Source: G963663315 sp965204925
GTDB taxonomy: Bacteria; Pseudomonadota; Gammaproteobacteria; Arenicellales; Poriferihabitantaceae
Direction of reading: 5' to 3'
NCBI GenBank assembly: GCA_965204925.1
Contig: OZ242021.1
Location: 62,001 to 126,000 of the forward strand
DNA: 64,000 nt
In this document: positions 28,170-35,524 of the stretch, in pieces
How positions within the stretch are numbered: position 1 is the first letter of the stretch
Layout of the letters: every line of letters begins with the position of its first letter
Made by a program: the position numbers and the translations under genes
Notes under the pieces: generated by a model
Databases searched by the model: none
The model's input: only the letters and a program-made list of their open reading frames with translations
Told to the model about the DNA's origin: nothing

Positions 28170-30218
28170 ATGCCGAACAAACTGATCGATGAAAGCAGTC
28201 CCTATCTGTTGCAACACGCCAACAACCCGGTTGACTGGCGCCCGTGGAACGCTCCCGCTCTGGAATTGGCCAGAATTGAAAACAAACCGATTCTCCTTTC
28301 CATTGGCTATGCAGCCTGCCACTGGTGCCACGTCATGGAGCGGGAAAGTTTCGAGAACGAGGAAATAGCCAGAATCATGAATACGTTGTTCGTATGTATA
28401 AAAGTGGACCGTGAAGAACGACCCGACCTCGACAAGATCTACCAGCTGGCCCATCAAATGCTGACTCAAAGAGCGGGAGGCTGGCCGCTGACTGTCGCCC
28501 TGACCCCGAACGGGCACGCTCCTTTTTTCGCCGGCACCTACTTCCCGCCAACGCGCCGCTTCAACATGCCGGGTTTCGGCGAATTGCTGCACAGGATTGC
28601 CGAATATTATCGGGAAAACCGGGAAAAGCTGGCCGATTATCACTTGTCGTTCAACAGAGCGCTCGAAAAACTCAACCCGTCGGATCCGCAACCTGCCATC
28701 GCCGACCCGGCAGAGACACTGCAACATGCCGCCGGGGTTTTGCAGAGCCAGTTCGACAGCGTCTTCGGCGGATTTGGCGACGCCCCCAAATTTCCTCATC
28801 CCACCCAGCTTGAACTGTTGCTCGTTGCCGCCTCCGGATCGACGAAACAATTCCCGAAAGCGGCTGGAATGGTCGAAAAAACCCTGACCCGAATGGCCCG
28901 GGGAGGGCTATACGATCACCTTGCAGGAGGATTCTTCCGCTACTCGGTGGACCGTGAATGGAAAATCCCGCATTTCGAGAAAATGCTCTATGACAATGCC
29001 CAGTTACTGGCTCTCTACAGCTATGCCTGGCAAGTTTTCCGGAAACCACTGTACAGGGACACAGCGATATCCACAGCGCAATGGGTAATCTCCGAGATGC
29101 AACAGCCGCGGGGAGGTTACGCCTCAACTCTGGACGCCGATTCCGAAGGAGAAGAAGGGAAATACTACGTGTGGAGCGAGACCGACCTGCGCGCCGTGCT
29201 TGACGCAAACGAGTATACCTGTATCGAAAACGCCTTCGCCTTGTTCGGAGAAGCGAACTTTGACGGCCGCTGGCACCTGAACCTCAGCGCGGACAACGAG
29301 CGGCCGGATAATGAACAGGGATTGGCGGGGCAATCGCCCGAGGCAAGCCGGGCCCTGCAGGACGCAAAATCCAGGTTGCTCGAAATACGCCGCCAGCGAG
29401 TTCGCCCGGGCCTCGACGACAAAATACTGACTGGCTGGAACGGGTTGATGATTTCAGGAATGGCGCTCGCGGGAAGGGTTTTCAACTGTCATGCCTTTAT
29501 CCGGTCTGCACAAAAATCGGTCGATTTCATCCGCGCCAATCTGTGGCGGGACAATCGCCTGCTCGCCAGTCATGCCAGAGGCAAGTCCTCGCTGAACGGC
29601 TATCTTGATGACTACGCATTCATGCTCTGCGGGCTGTTGCAACTGCTGCAAAGCGAATGGCGGCAATCCGACCTCGAGTTTGCCGTCCGCATAGCGGACG
29701 CCCTGATCGACCGCTTCGAAGACTCTGGACAGGGCGGCTTTTTCTTCACCTCCCACGACCACGAGTGTCTGCTGTATCGACCCAAGAGTGGCGCCGACGA
29801 CGCCATTCCTTCCGGCAATGGTCTGGCTGTTTCCGGGTTACTCGGGCTGGGCGCCTTGCTGGCGGAAACCCGCTATCTGCAAACGGCAGAAAAGGCGCTC
29901 ACCCGGTTTTCCAGTGAATTACGCCGCCATCCTTCGGTCAATGCCTCCATGTCGGCGGCCCTGCAGAAACTCAAGGACACCTGCGCTACCGTGATCATTC
30001 GCGGCAAACGCGGCGATATGAAGCGCTGGTCCGATTGCATCAACGGCAACTACACTCCCGAATTGCAATGCTTCGCTATCCCTGACCGCGCTGGAGGATT
30101 GCCTCCCTTGCTTGCGGCCTACAGAACACAGCCCTGTACATCCGCGTACATTTGCCGGGCGAACCGGTGCGGCCCACCGCTTACGGACCTCGAACAGTTA
30201 CGCAAGAACCTGTTCTGA
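28170..30218 (+). CDS. thioredoxin-domain protein of the YyaL/DUF255 (spermatogenesis-associated 20) family
   Basis: The 682-residue product begins NKLIDESSPYLLQHANNPVD, the DUF255 hallmark. A thioredoxin-like domain contains CHWCHVMERESFE (cysteines at about 50 and 53), then an alpha/alpha toroid glycosidase-like region with GFGDAPKFPHP and GGLYDHLAGGFFRYSVD. KMLYDNAQL and LDADSEGEEGKYYVW follow. The biochemical function of the family is not established, and a redox or sugar-modifying role is inferred from fold only. Its 3' end overlaps the convergent trmB by 21 bp. Confidence 0.88.
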   Translation: MPNKLIDESSPYLLQHANNPVDWRPWNAPALELARIENKPILLSIGYAACHWCHVMERESFENEEIARIMNTLFVCIKVDREERPDLDKIYQLAHQMLTQRAGGWPLTVALTPNGHAPFFAGTYFPPTRRFNMPGFGELLHRIAEYYRENREKLADYHLSFNRALEKLNPSDPQPAIADPAETLQHAAGVLQSQFDSVFGGFGDAPKFPHPTQLELLLVAASGSTKQFPKAAGMVEKTLTRMARGGLYDHLAGGFFRYSVDREWKIPHFEKMLYDNAQLLALYSYAWQVFRKPLYRDTAISTAQWVISEMQQPRGGYASTLDADSEGEEGKYYVWSETDLRAVLDANEYTCIENAFALFGEANFDGRWHLNLSADNERPDNEQGLAGQSPEASRALQDAKSRLLEIRRQRVRPGLDDKILTGWNGLMISGMALAGRVFNCHAFIRSAQKSVDFIRANLWRDNRLLASHARGKSSLNGYLDDYAFMLCGLLQLLQSEWRQSDLEFAVRIADALIDRFEDSGQGGFFFTSHDHECLLYRPKSGADDAIPSGNGLAVSGLLGLGALLAETRYLQTAEKALTRFSSELRRHPSVNASMSAALQKLKDTCATVIIRGKRGDMKRWSDCINGNYTPELQCFAIPDRAGGLPPLLAAYRTQPCTSAYICRANRCGPPLTDLEQLRKNLF

Positions 30219-30911
30219 GCGAACCATGACAATATCCCACACGCCGTGCCCCAGTCGTCTGCCACGACGTTCAAATCTGGTCTCGGGACGACCGGCAGGC
30301 GGCGACATATAGCAGCCGGGACCCGACCGGTTTACCAGAGCCGGGCAGCGCTCCAGTCTGTGCAGGGTTTCGCTTGCATAGTCTTCCCAGTCTGTCGCAA
30401 AGTGAAAGATCCCTCCGGGCTTCAATTTTGCGATCACCTGGTCGACAAAACCGGCTTGTACCAGCCGCCTCTTGTGATGTCTCCTTTTCGGCCAAGGGTC
30501 GGGAAAAAACAGGTTTATGCGGTCAAATGATTGATCCGGGTACACATTTTCCAGACTGTCGACGGCGTCGCCCAGCCATACACGGACATTTTCGATTCGA
30601 TATTTTTTCAGCTGCAACAGCAAATGGCCGACCCCCGGCTGATGCACTTCTATTCCGATATGGTTTTTGTCCGGATTCTGTCTGGCAACCTCAATCAGGG
30701 CTTCCCCGTCGCCAAAACCGATCTCAAGGACGGTCTGCGCCTGTCGGCCGAATACAGCGGGGATATCTACGTTGTCCGGAATGTGGTCAGCCGCGTTCAG
30801 CCCATATACGGGAAGCAACCGATCGATGGCATGACGCTGGGCCCGCGTAATTCTGCCCCCGCGTAAAACGAATGTCCTGATCGGCTTGCGAGTGTCAATG
30901 GAGGTAATCAG
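30198..30911 (-). CDS. trmB: tRNA (guanine-N7-)-methyltransferase, non-AUG start
   Basis: Methylates G46 in the tRNA variable loop. The core has the SAM motif TVLEIGFGDGEALIE, GIEVHQPGVG, and NLFFPDPWPKRRHHKRRL. The first standard start is TTG at 30818. The family's conserved N-terminus is encoded in frame upstream, as IRTFVLRGGRITRAQRHAID. No ATG, GTG or TTG occurs between that block and the TGA that closes the frame at about 30931. Candidate starts are CTG at 30911, preceded by AGGA at eight bases, or ATT at 30899. I give CTG, with low certainty on the exact base. It follows grxD on the same strand. Confidence 0.85.
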   Translation of the reverse strand: MITSIDTRKPIRTFVLRGGRITRAQRHAIDRLLPVYGLNAADHIPDNVDIPAVFGRQAQTVLEIGFGDGEALIEVARQNPDKNHIGIEVHQPGVGHLLLQLKKYRIENVRVWLGDAVDSLENVYPDQSFDRINLFFPDPWPKRRHHKRRLVQAGFVDQVIAKLKPGGIFHFATDWEDYASETLHRLERCPALVNRSGPGCYMSPPAGRPETRFERRGRRLGHGVWDIVMVRSEQVLA

Positions 30912-30929
30912 TCCGCCGTTCCTGACCGG

Positions 30930-31241
30930 TCATGCGTCCGGTTTCAGTATCTTCTGCAACTCGCCGTTTTCATAGAGCTCGGTCATAATGTCACAGCCGC
31001 CGATGAACTCGCCCCGAACATATAACTGGGGAACTGTCGGCCAGTTCGAGAACTCTTTGATTCCCTCCCGCACCTCATGATTGGCCAACACATCCACCGA
31101 GGCAAACTTGACATCGCACGCCTGCAAAATCTGTGCCGTACGCCCGGAAAATCCGCATTGGGGAAATTCCGGAGAGCCCTTCATGAAAAGAATAATCTCA
31201 TTGTTGTCTATTACTTCTTTCAGCTGTTTTTGGATTGACAT
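30930..31241 (-). CDS. grxD: monothiol glutaredoxin (Grx4 type)
   Basis: CGFS glutaredoxin that binds and transfers [2Fe-2S] clusters, commonly with BolA proteins. The 103-residue product has KGSPEFPQCGFSGRTAQIL with the CGFS motif at about residues 28-31. TVPQLYVRGEFIGGCDI, the glutathione-binding TVP loop, follows. It lies 46 bp after a BolA-family gene on the same strand, the classic partner. Confidence 0.95.
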   Translation of the reverse strand: MSIQKQLKEVIDNNEIILFMKGSPEFPQCGFSGRTAQILQACDVKFASVDVLANHEVREGIKEFSNWPTVPQLYVRGEFIGGCDIMTELYENGELQKILKPDA

Positions 31242-31287
31242 GGCAACCTCCCTAATCGGCCTGATTGAATAGAATAACGCGCAGAGC

Positions 31288-31524
31288 TTAATCTGCCTGT
31301 ATTTCGTCAGCGGTCATCGTTTTCATCGACAATGCGTGAATTTCAGACTTCATCCGGTCTCCCAGTACGCCATAAACCATCTGGTGCCTCTGAATCAACG
31401 ACTTGCCTGCAAAATCCGCACAAACGATCCGCGCCTCGAAATGATGACCGTCGCCATTGACTTCGACCCGACTGCCGGCCAGACCTTCAGAAATCCAGCC
31501 CTGTATATCCAAGGGAGTAACCAT
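31288..31524 (-). CDS. ibaG: BolA family protein (IbaG/YrbA type)
   Basis: Small iron-sulfur-linked protein that pairs with Grx4. The 78-residue product shows VNGDGHHFEARIVCADFAGKSLIQRH. The HFEARIV histidine region and RHQMVYGVLGDRM.SEIHALSMKT are typical of the IbaG branch. That branch is commonly encoded beside the mla operon in gammaproteobacteria, as here, about 70 bp after mlaB. An acid-stress or Fe-S role is inferred from the family. Confidence 0.9.
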   Translation of the reverse strand: MVTPLDIQGWISEGLAGSRVEVNGDGHHFEARIVCADFAGKSLIQRHQMVYGVLGDRMKSEIHALSMKTMTADEIQAD

Positions 31525-31594
31525 TGCGTGAACGTTGTCCGATTATACCGTATTGTATTGTTATGAGCGATTATAACCGAAACGCGCATCCGGA

Positions 31595-31885
31595 TCAGTC
31601 CAGAATTCTCTCCAGATTAACCAACTGTGCAATTTCCCCAAGCTTGGCAGGAACATGTCTGAAATGCAAGTTCGACGAATTGCGGGCAGCCCGGTCACGC
31701 CAGATTACAAGCAGAGCCAGCGCCGCGCTGTCCACTTTCTCCACTTTCTGCAAATCGACCTCATAATCGGGTTTGGCAAATGCCGGGGTCATGCGGTAGA
31801 CCGCCTCAACCGTATTATGGGTCAGCGCCCCGGCCAGACTGACCACCTCGTCCTCTATACGGATTTGATTTCGGGATTCGCTCAC
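31595..31885 (-). CDS. mlaB: Mla STAS-domain protein MlaB
   Basis: Cytoplasmic STAS-domain subunit that stabilises and activates the MlaF ATPase. The 96-residue product is mostly one STAS domain with VEKVDSAALALLVIWRDRA near the conserved Asp-Ser-Ala site and VNLERILD at the end. It uses GTG, overlapping the mlaC stop by 4 bases. Sequence similarity to E. coli MlaB is low, so the name rests largely on position and the domain. Confidence 0.87.
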   Translation of the reverse strand: MSESRNQIRIEDEVVSLAGALTHNTVEAVYRMTPAFAKPDYEVDLQKVEKVDSAALALLVIWRDRAARNSSNLHFRHVPAKLGEIAQLVNLERILD

Positions 31886-32538
31886 TGATTGTAACTCTTG
31901 TCGTTATTCGTTTTCATCAAGGCAATCACGCCATCAATGCCATCCTTGCGGATCGACGACTGGATTACATTGCGGTAATTCAATACCACATTCAGATCAG
32001 CCACGCTCAGATTATAGATTTTCCAGCTGTCGGCGGGCTTCTGCATGAGAGAATAGACCAGATCGAATTTGCTGCCGTCCCCGGTCCGCAAGGAACCTTG
32101 CACCGTGGCAAATTTTACCGACTTCTTCTGCCTGACGCTCGTTTCATCGAAAGAAATGATTTCGTTTCCTGTATATCGGAATAACGCTGTGGCATAAGTG
32201 GCAATAAGCAATCTCTTGATCTCATGCGCAAACTCCCTGCGCTGCTGTACCGTGGCCGTCTTCCAGTTCGCACCCAGCACCAGTTTGGCGATATAGTCGA
32301 AATCAAACAATGGGCTGGCAATTCGATCGACGAGGTCGAACAGTTTTTTATGGTCGCTTTCAAGTTGCTTGCGGTCGGCGGCAAGGGAGACGAGTATGGA
32401 ATCGATAGCGCTTTGGATAATCGGCGCCGGCTGTTGTTCGCTCGCCGATGAAACCGAAACGGCCGCCAGGGCAACCAGGCCGAGGCACACAAATCGACGA
32501 ACCCGGGACACCAGGCGAATTTTCAAGCGCAGCTTCAT
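31882..32538 (-). CDS. mlaC: periplasmic phospholipid-binding protein MlaC
   Basis: Shuttles phospholipid between the outer-membrane MlaA and inner-membrane MlaFEDB. The 218-residue product has a signal peptide (FVCLGLVALAAVSVSSA), then the MlaC fold. The fold includes LFDLVDRIASPLFDFDYIAKLVLGANWK and the terminal-helix segment SWKIYNLSVADLNVVLNYRN. It overlaps the mlaD stop by 4 bases (ATGA). Confidence 0.94.
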   Translation of the reverse strand: MKLRLKIRLVSRVRRFVCLGLVALAAVSVSSASEQQPAPIIQSAIDSILVSLAADRKQLESDHKKLFDLVDRIASPLFDFDYIAKLVLGANWKTATVQQRREFAHEIKRLLIATYATALFRYTGNEIISFDETSVRQKKSVKFATVQGSLRTGDGSKFDLVYSLMQKPADSWKIYNLSVADLNVVLNYRNVIQSSIRKDGIDGVIALMKTNNDKSYNQ

Positions 32539-33008
32539 TGCGCCGCCGCTCCTCCGTTACTGCCCTGACTGAACATGAACCGGCTGATCAGGGACTCGAG
32601 CTGGATGGCCGACTGGGTAAACTCCAGCACATCGCCCTCTTCCAGATAAAATTCGGAGGAACCGGGAGACAGTCCGATGTACTGCGCCCCGAGCAACCCC
32701 GCCGTTAAAATGGATGCGCCCGTGTCTTCCGGTAGCGTATCGTAGCGGCTATCAATATGAAGATCAACTACCGGGATATATTCCTGCTTGTCGATCGATA
32801 TATTACCAACGCGCCCAACACGCACCCCTCCGATCATGACCGGAGCCCTGACGCTCAAACCGCCCACATTGCCGAAACGCGCCTGAACAGTGTAGGTCTG
32901 GCCCGCGCCGGGCCCGGATTCGCTGACATTGAACGCAAGCATACCCAGAGCGCCGACGCCTGCGAGCATGAATATGCCGGCCCACATCTCCGGATTCTTG
33001 TTCCTCAT
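32535..33008 (-). CDS. mlaD: phospholipid-transport MCE protein MlaD
   Basis: MCE-domain protein forming a hexameric ring on MlaE through which lipids pass. The product is 157 residues with one N-terminal membrane helix (IFMLAGVGALGMLAF) and a single MCE domain. That domain includes QARFGNVGGLSVRAPVMIGG, GASILTAGLLGAQYIGLSPG and EEGDVLEFTQSAI. The ATG at 33008 was taken as start in preference to the TTG at 33029 that overlaps mlaE. A short Gly-rich tail ends the protein. Confidence 0.94.
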   Translation of the reverse strand: MRNKNPEMWAGIFMLAGVGALGMLAFNVSESGPGAGQTYTVQARFGNVGGLSVRAPVMIGGVRVGRVGNISIDKQEYIPVVDLHIDSRYDTLPEDTGASILTAGLLGAQYIGLSPGSSEFYLEEGDVLEFTQSAIQLESLISRFMFSQGSNGGAAAQ

Positions 33009-33015
33009 TATCTTT

Positions 33016-33795
33016 TCAGGAGCCCCCAAACATCAAAGCCGTCAAAATATAGTCTCCGCCCAGTATGGCGAGTGAGGATGCGACTACCGTCCTCGTTGTA
33101 GCCCGGCTCACCCCTTCGGGCGTCGGTTCGGCATCGTATCCCTCAAACAAGGCAATCCAGACCACGACAAAGCCGAACACAACACTCTTTACCACACCGT
33201 TAAGCACATCATCAACCCATTCGACACCGTTCTCGACCGAAGCCCAGTAGACTCCCGTGTCCACTCCGAACTGCCCGTGAGCCACGAGGTACCCGCCCAC
33301 AATACCGACCGCGCTCATCATGGCCGCCAGCAACGGCATGGCGATAATTCCGGCGATAAAACGCGGCCCGACCACGCGCACCATCGGATTGACAGCCATC
33401 ATTTCCATAGCAGCTAACTGTTCGGTGGTTTTCATCAAGCCAATTTCCGCGGTCAGCGCAGACCCTGCCCGGCCTGCGAACAGCAAGGCCGTCAGCACCG
33501 GACCGAGCTCCCTGACAAGAAACAGGGCAACCACCACGCCGAGACTGGACTCGGCGCTGAAGTTGACTAATTGATAATAACCCTGCAACCCCAGAACCAT
33601 ACCCACAAACAGTCCCGATACGAGAATAATAAGCATGGTCAATGCGCCGACAGAATAAATCTGCTGAATGATCAGCGATCCCCTGGACAGACACCGGCAG
33701 GCGCCCCGCAGCGCGTGTAACAGGAAGAAAAAAGCCGCGCCCAGCCTGTAGACCAGCCCCAGCGCCCAATTTCCCAGACTGGCAACGAAACTCAC
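33016..33795 (-). CDS. mlaE: phospholipid ABC transporter permease MlaE
   Basis: Permease of the Mla system that maintains outer-membrane lipid asymmetry. The 259-residue product has about five membrane segments and the MlaE motif LVRELGPVLTALLFAGRAGS. TEQLAAMEMMAVNP, the coupling segment for MlaF, follows. It starts with GTG overlapping the mlaF stop by 4 bases. Confidence 0.95.
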   Translation of the reverse strand: MSFVASLGNWALGLVYRLGAAFFFLLHALRGACRCLSRGSLIIQQIYSVGALTMLIILVSGLFVGMVLGLQGYYQLVNFSAESSLGVVVALFLVRELGPVLTALLFAGRAGSALTAEIGLMKTTEQLAAMEMMAVNPMVRVVGPRFIAGIIAMPLLAAMMSAVGIVGGYLVAHGQFGVDTGVYWASVENGVEWVDDVLNGVVKSVVFGFVVVWIALFEGYDAEPTPEGVSRATTRTVVASSLAILGGDYILTALMFGGS

Positions 33796-34622
33796 CGCTC
33801 CCGTACTCCGAGGTCGTCGAGATAGTTGCCGGCAGGATAATGGTACCTTGCCGGCCCATCCGGCAGCCCGTTGATGAACTGCCGGATTTCAGGTTGGCTG
33901 CTGTTCATCATGTCTGCGGCGGTACCCTGCCCGGCAACCTTCCCGTTATTCAACAAATAAACATAATCAGCGATACTCAACCCCTCGTGCACATCGTGGG
34001 TAACCACCACGGAAGCAATACCCATGGCATCGTTCGTTTTCCGGATCAGCTGGATGATAACCGCCTTTGAAATCGGATCAAGCCCGACGAAAGGTTCGTC
34101 ATACATGACCAGTTGCGGGTCAAGAGCAATGGCCCGCGCCAGCGCAACGCGCCGGGCCATACCACCGGACAACTGCGACGGGACCAGGTTCCTGGCGCCG
34201 CGAAGGCCGACCATTTCCAGTTTCATCAATACCATCAGGTGAATAATTTCTTCCGCCAAATCTGTCTGCTCCCGAATCGGGAACGCGACATTGTCATAAA
34301 CATCGAGATCAGTCAAAAGTGCGCTATTCTGGAACAACATTCCCATTTTGCGGCGCATCGCATAGAGTTCGGCGCCCTGGGCGGTAGATACCTGTCTGCC
34401 ATCGAAAGCGAGGCTGCCCCGATGCGGTTTGACACGCCCGCCGAGCATGTTCAGAAACGTTGATTTACCGCAACCGCTCGGCCCCATGATGACCGTCACT
34501 TTCCCCCGCGGAACGACCAGATTCAAACCGTTGAATACACTGCGGTCACCAAATGAAAAGTGGATATCGGTTGCGTCAACCAGGGGACTGTCAGAAATTT
34601 CCGGGGAACGCAAGTGACTCAT
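33792..34622 (-). CDS. mlaF: phospholipid ABC transporter ATPase MlaF
   Basis: ATPase driving Mla lipid transport. The product from the chosen ATG is 276 residues, with Walker A GPSGCGKST, Q-loop LFQNSALLTDL, signature QLSGGMARRVALARAIA and Walker B LVMYDEPFVGLDP. The open frame upstream crosses tRNA-Pro, so the start was set to 34622, just 26 bp after the tRNA 3' end. Readthrough from the translation operon may therefore feed mlaFEDCB. Confidence 0.95.
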   Translation of the reverse strand: MSHLRSPEISDSPLVDATDIHFSFGDRSVFNGLNLVVPRGKVTVIMGPSGCGKSTFLNMLGGRVKPHRGSLAFDGRQVSTAQGAELYAMRRKMGMLFQNSALLTDLDVYDNVAFPIREQTDLAEEIIHLMVLMKLEMVGLRGARNLVPSQLSGGMARRVALARAIALDPQLVMYDEPFVGLDPISKAVIIQLIRKTNDAMGIASVVVTHDVHEGLSIADYVYLLNNGKVAGQGTAADMMNSSQPEIRQFINGLPDGPARYHYPAGNYLDDLGVRER

Positions 34623-34648
34623 TGTGACCGGTATATACCTGCTGTTAC

Positions 34649-34725
34649 TGGTCGGGGTGAGAGGATTTGAACCTCCGACCACCGCAACCCCATTGCGGTG
34701 CGCTACCAGGCTGCGCCACACCCCG
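34649..34725 (-). tRNA. tRNA-Pro (anticodon GGG)
   Basis: A 77-nt cloverleaf on the minus strand with acceptor CGGGGTG/CACCCCG, discriminator A and encoded CCA. The anticodon stem is CCGCA/TGCGG and the loop ATGGGGT gives anticodon GGG. Its place after ihfA-merR matches the conserved gammaproteobacterial order. No obvious promoter of its own was seen. Confidence 0.97.
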
Positions 34726-34786
34726 AATATCGAAATGAAGATACTCTTTTCCTTTTCCGCAAATTCCCGATTGTACCCCCCGGAAA

Positions 34787-35170
34787 TCAGCTCAGAATTT
34801 TCTGAACTTCCGAAAGCTCGTCAATGAGCTGCGCGATCATCTTGCGAGACCCTTCGGCATCCTCTGTAGCGGTCCTCGTTTCAATACCATGATTGGCAAA
34901 CTCTTCCAGTTTTCTTCTGACGCTACTGACCGTAAACCCTTCCTTGTACAACATCCGGGAAATCTGCCGTATCAGCTTCACCTCATGCCTCTGGTAATAG
35001 CGCCTGCCACGGCGTTTCACGGGTTTAAGCTGAGGGAATACCGACTCCCAGTAACGTAAAACGTGTGGTTTGATCTCGCACAGCTTGCTGACTTCTCCGA
35101 TAGCGAAATATCGTTTGGGAGGTATTGGAGGAAGCTCGAAAGAGAGTTCGGAATCGAAAGGTTCAAGCAT
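34787..35170 (-). CDS. MerR-family regulator of the ihfA-linked type
   Basis: The 127-residue product has a winged-helix MerR DNA-binding domain (YFAIGEVSKLCEIKPHVLRY, about residues 21-40, and GRRYYQRHEVKLIRQI). A short coiled coil follows. There are no C-terminal cysteines of metal sensors. This conserved MerR paralogue next to ihfA has no well-defined ligand. Its ATG overlaps the last base of the ihfA stop, so the two genes are coupled. Confidence 0.93.
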   Translation of the reverse strand: MLEPFDSELSFELPPIPPKRYFAIGEVSKLCEIKPHVLRYWESVFPQLKPVKRRGRRYYQRHEVKLIRQISRMLYKEGFTVSSVRRKLEEFANHGIETRTATEDAEGSRKMIAQLIDELSEVQKILS

Positions 35171-35496
35171 TAACGAGCCTGATTTTTCATACGTTGCCGA
35201 TATAAATGGAAAAAGTTTTTGCCGATCTCCTTTTTCAGCTTCTGGCCTGATTTGAACGTAACTACCCGTCTGGGCAAGATCGGTACTTCAACGCCAGTTT
35301 TCGGATTACGCCCCAGACGCTCGGGTTTGTCACGCAGGTTAAAACTGCCAAATCCGGATAACTTGACCGCATGGCCTTCCTCAAGCAGTGAACAGATCTT
35401 CCCGAAAAACAAGTCGACAAACTCACCGGACTCGCGCTTGTTCAACCCGATCTCCTCGAAAAGCGTGTCTCTTAAATCTGCTTTTGTGACTGCCAT
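35170..35496 (-). CDS. ihfA: integration host factor subunit alpha
   Basis: DNA-bending protein, alpha half of the IHF heterodimer. The 108-residue product begins MAVTKADLRDTLFEEIGLN and has VKLSGFGSFNLRDKPERLGRNPKTG, the HU/IHF beta-arm region with the intercalating proline in NPKTG. The frame opens further upstream inside pheT, and the start was set at 35496, 28 bp after pheT. The pheT-ihfA order is conserved. Confidence 0.96.
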   Translation of the reverse strand: MAVTKADLRDTLFEEIGLNKRESGEFVDLFFGKICSLLEEGHAVKLSGFGSFNLRDKPERLGRNPKTGVEVPILPRRVVTFKSGQKLKKEIGKNFFHLYRQRMKNQAR

Positions 35497-35524
35497 ATTG
35501 TCGGTGCGCAGTTTCGCTTGCAAT

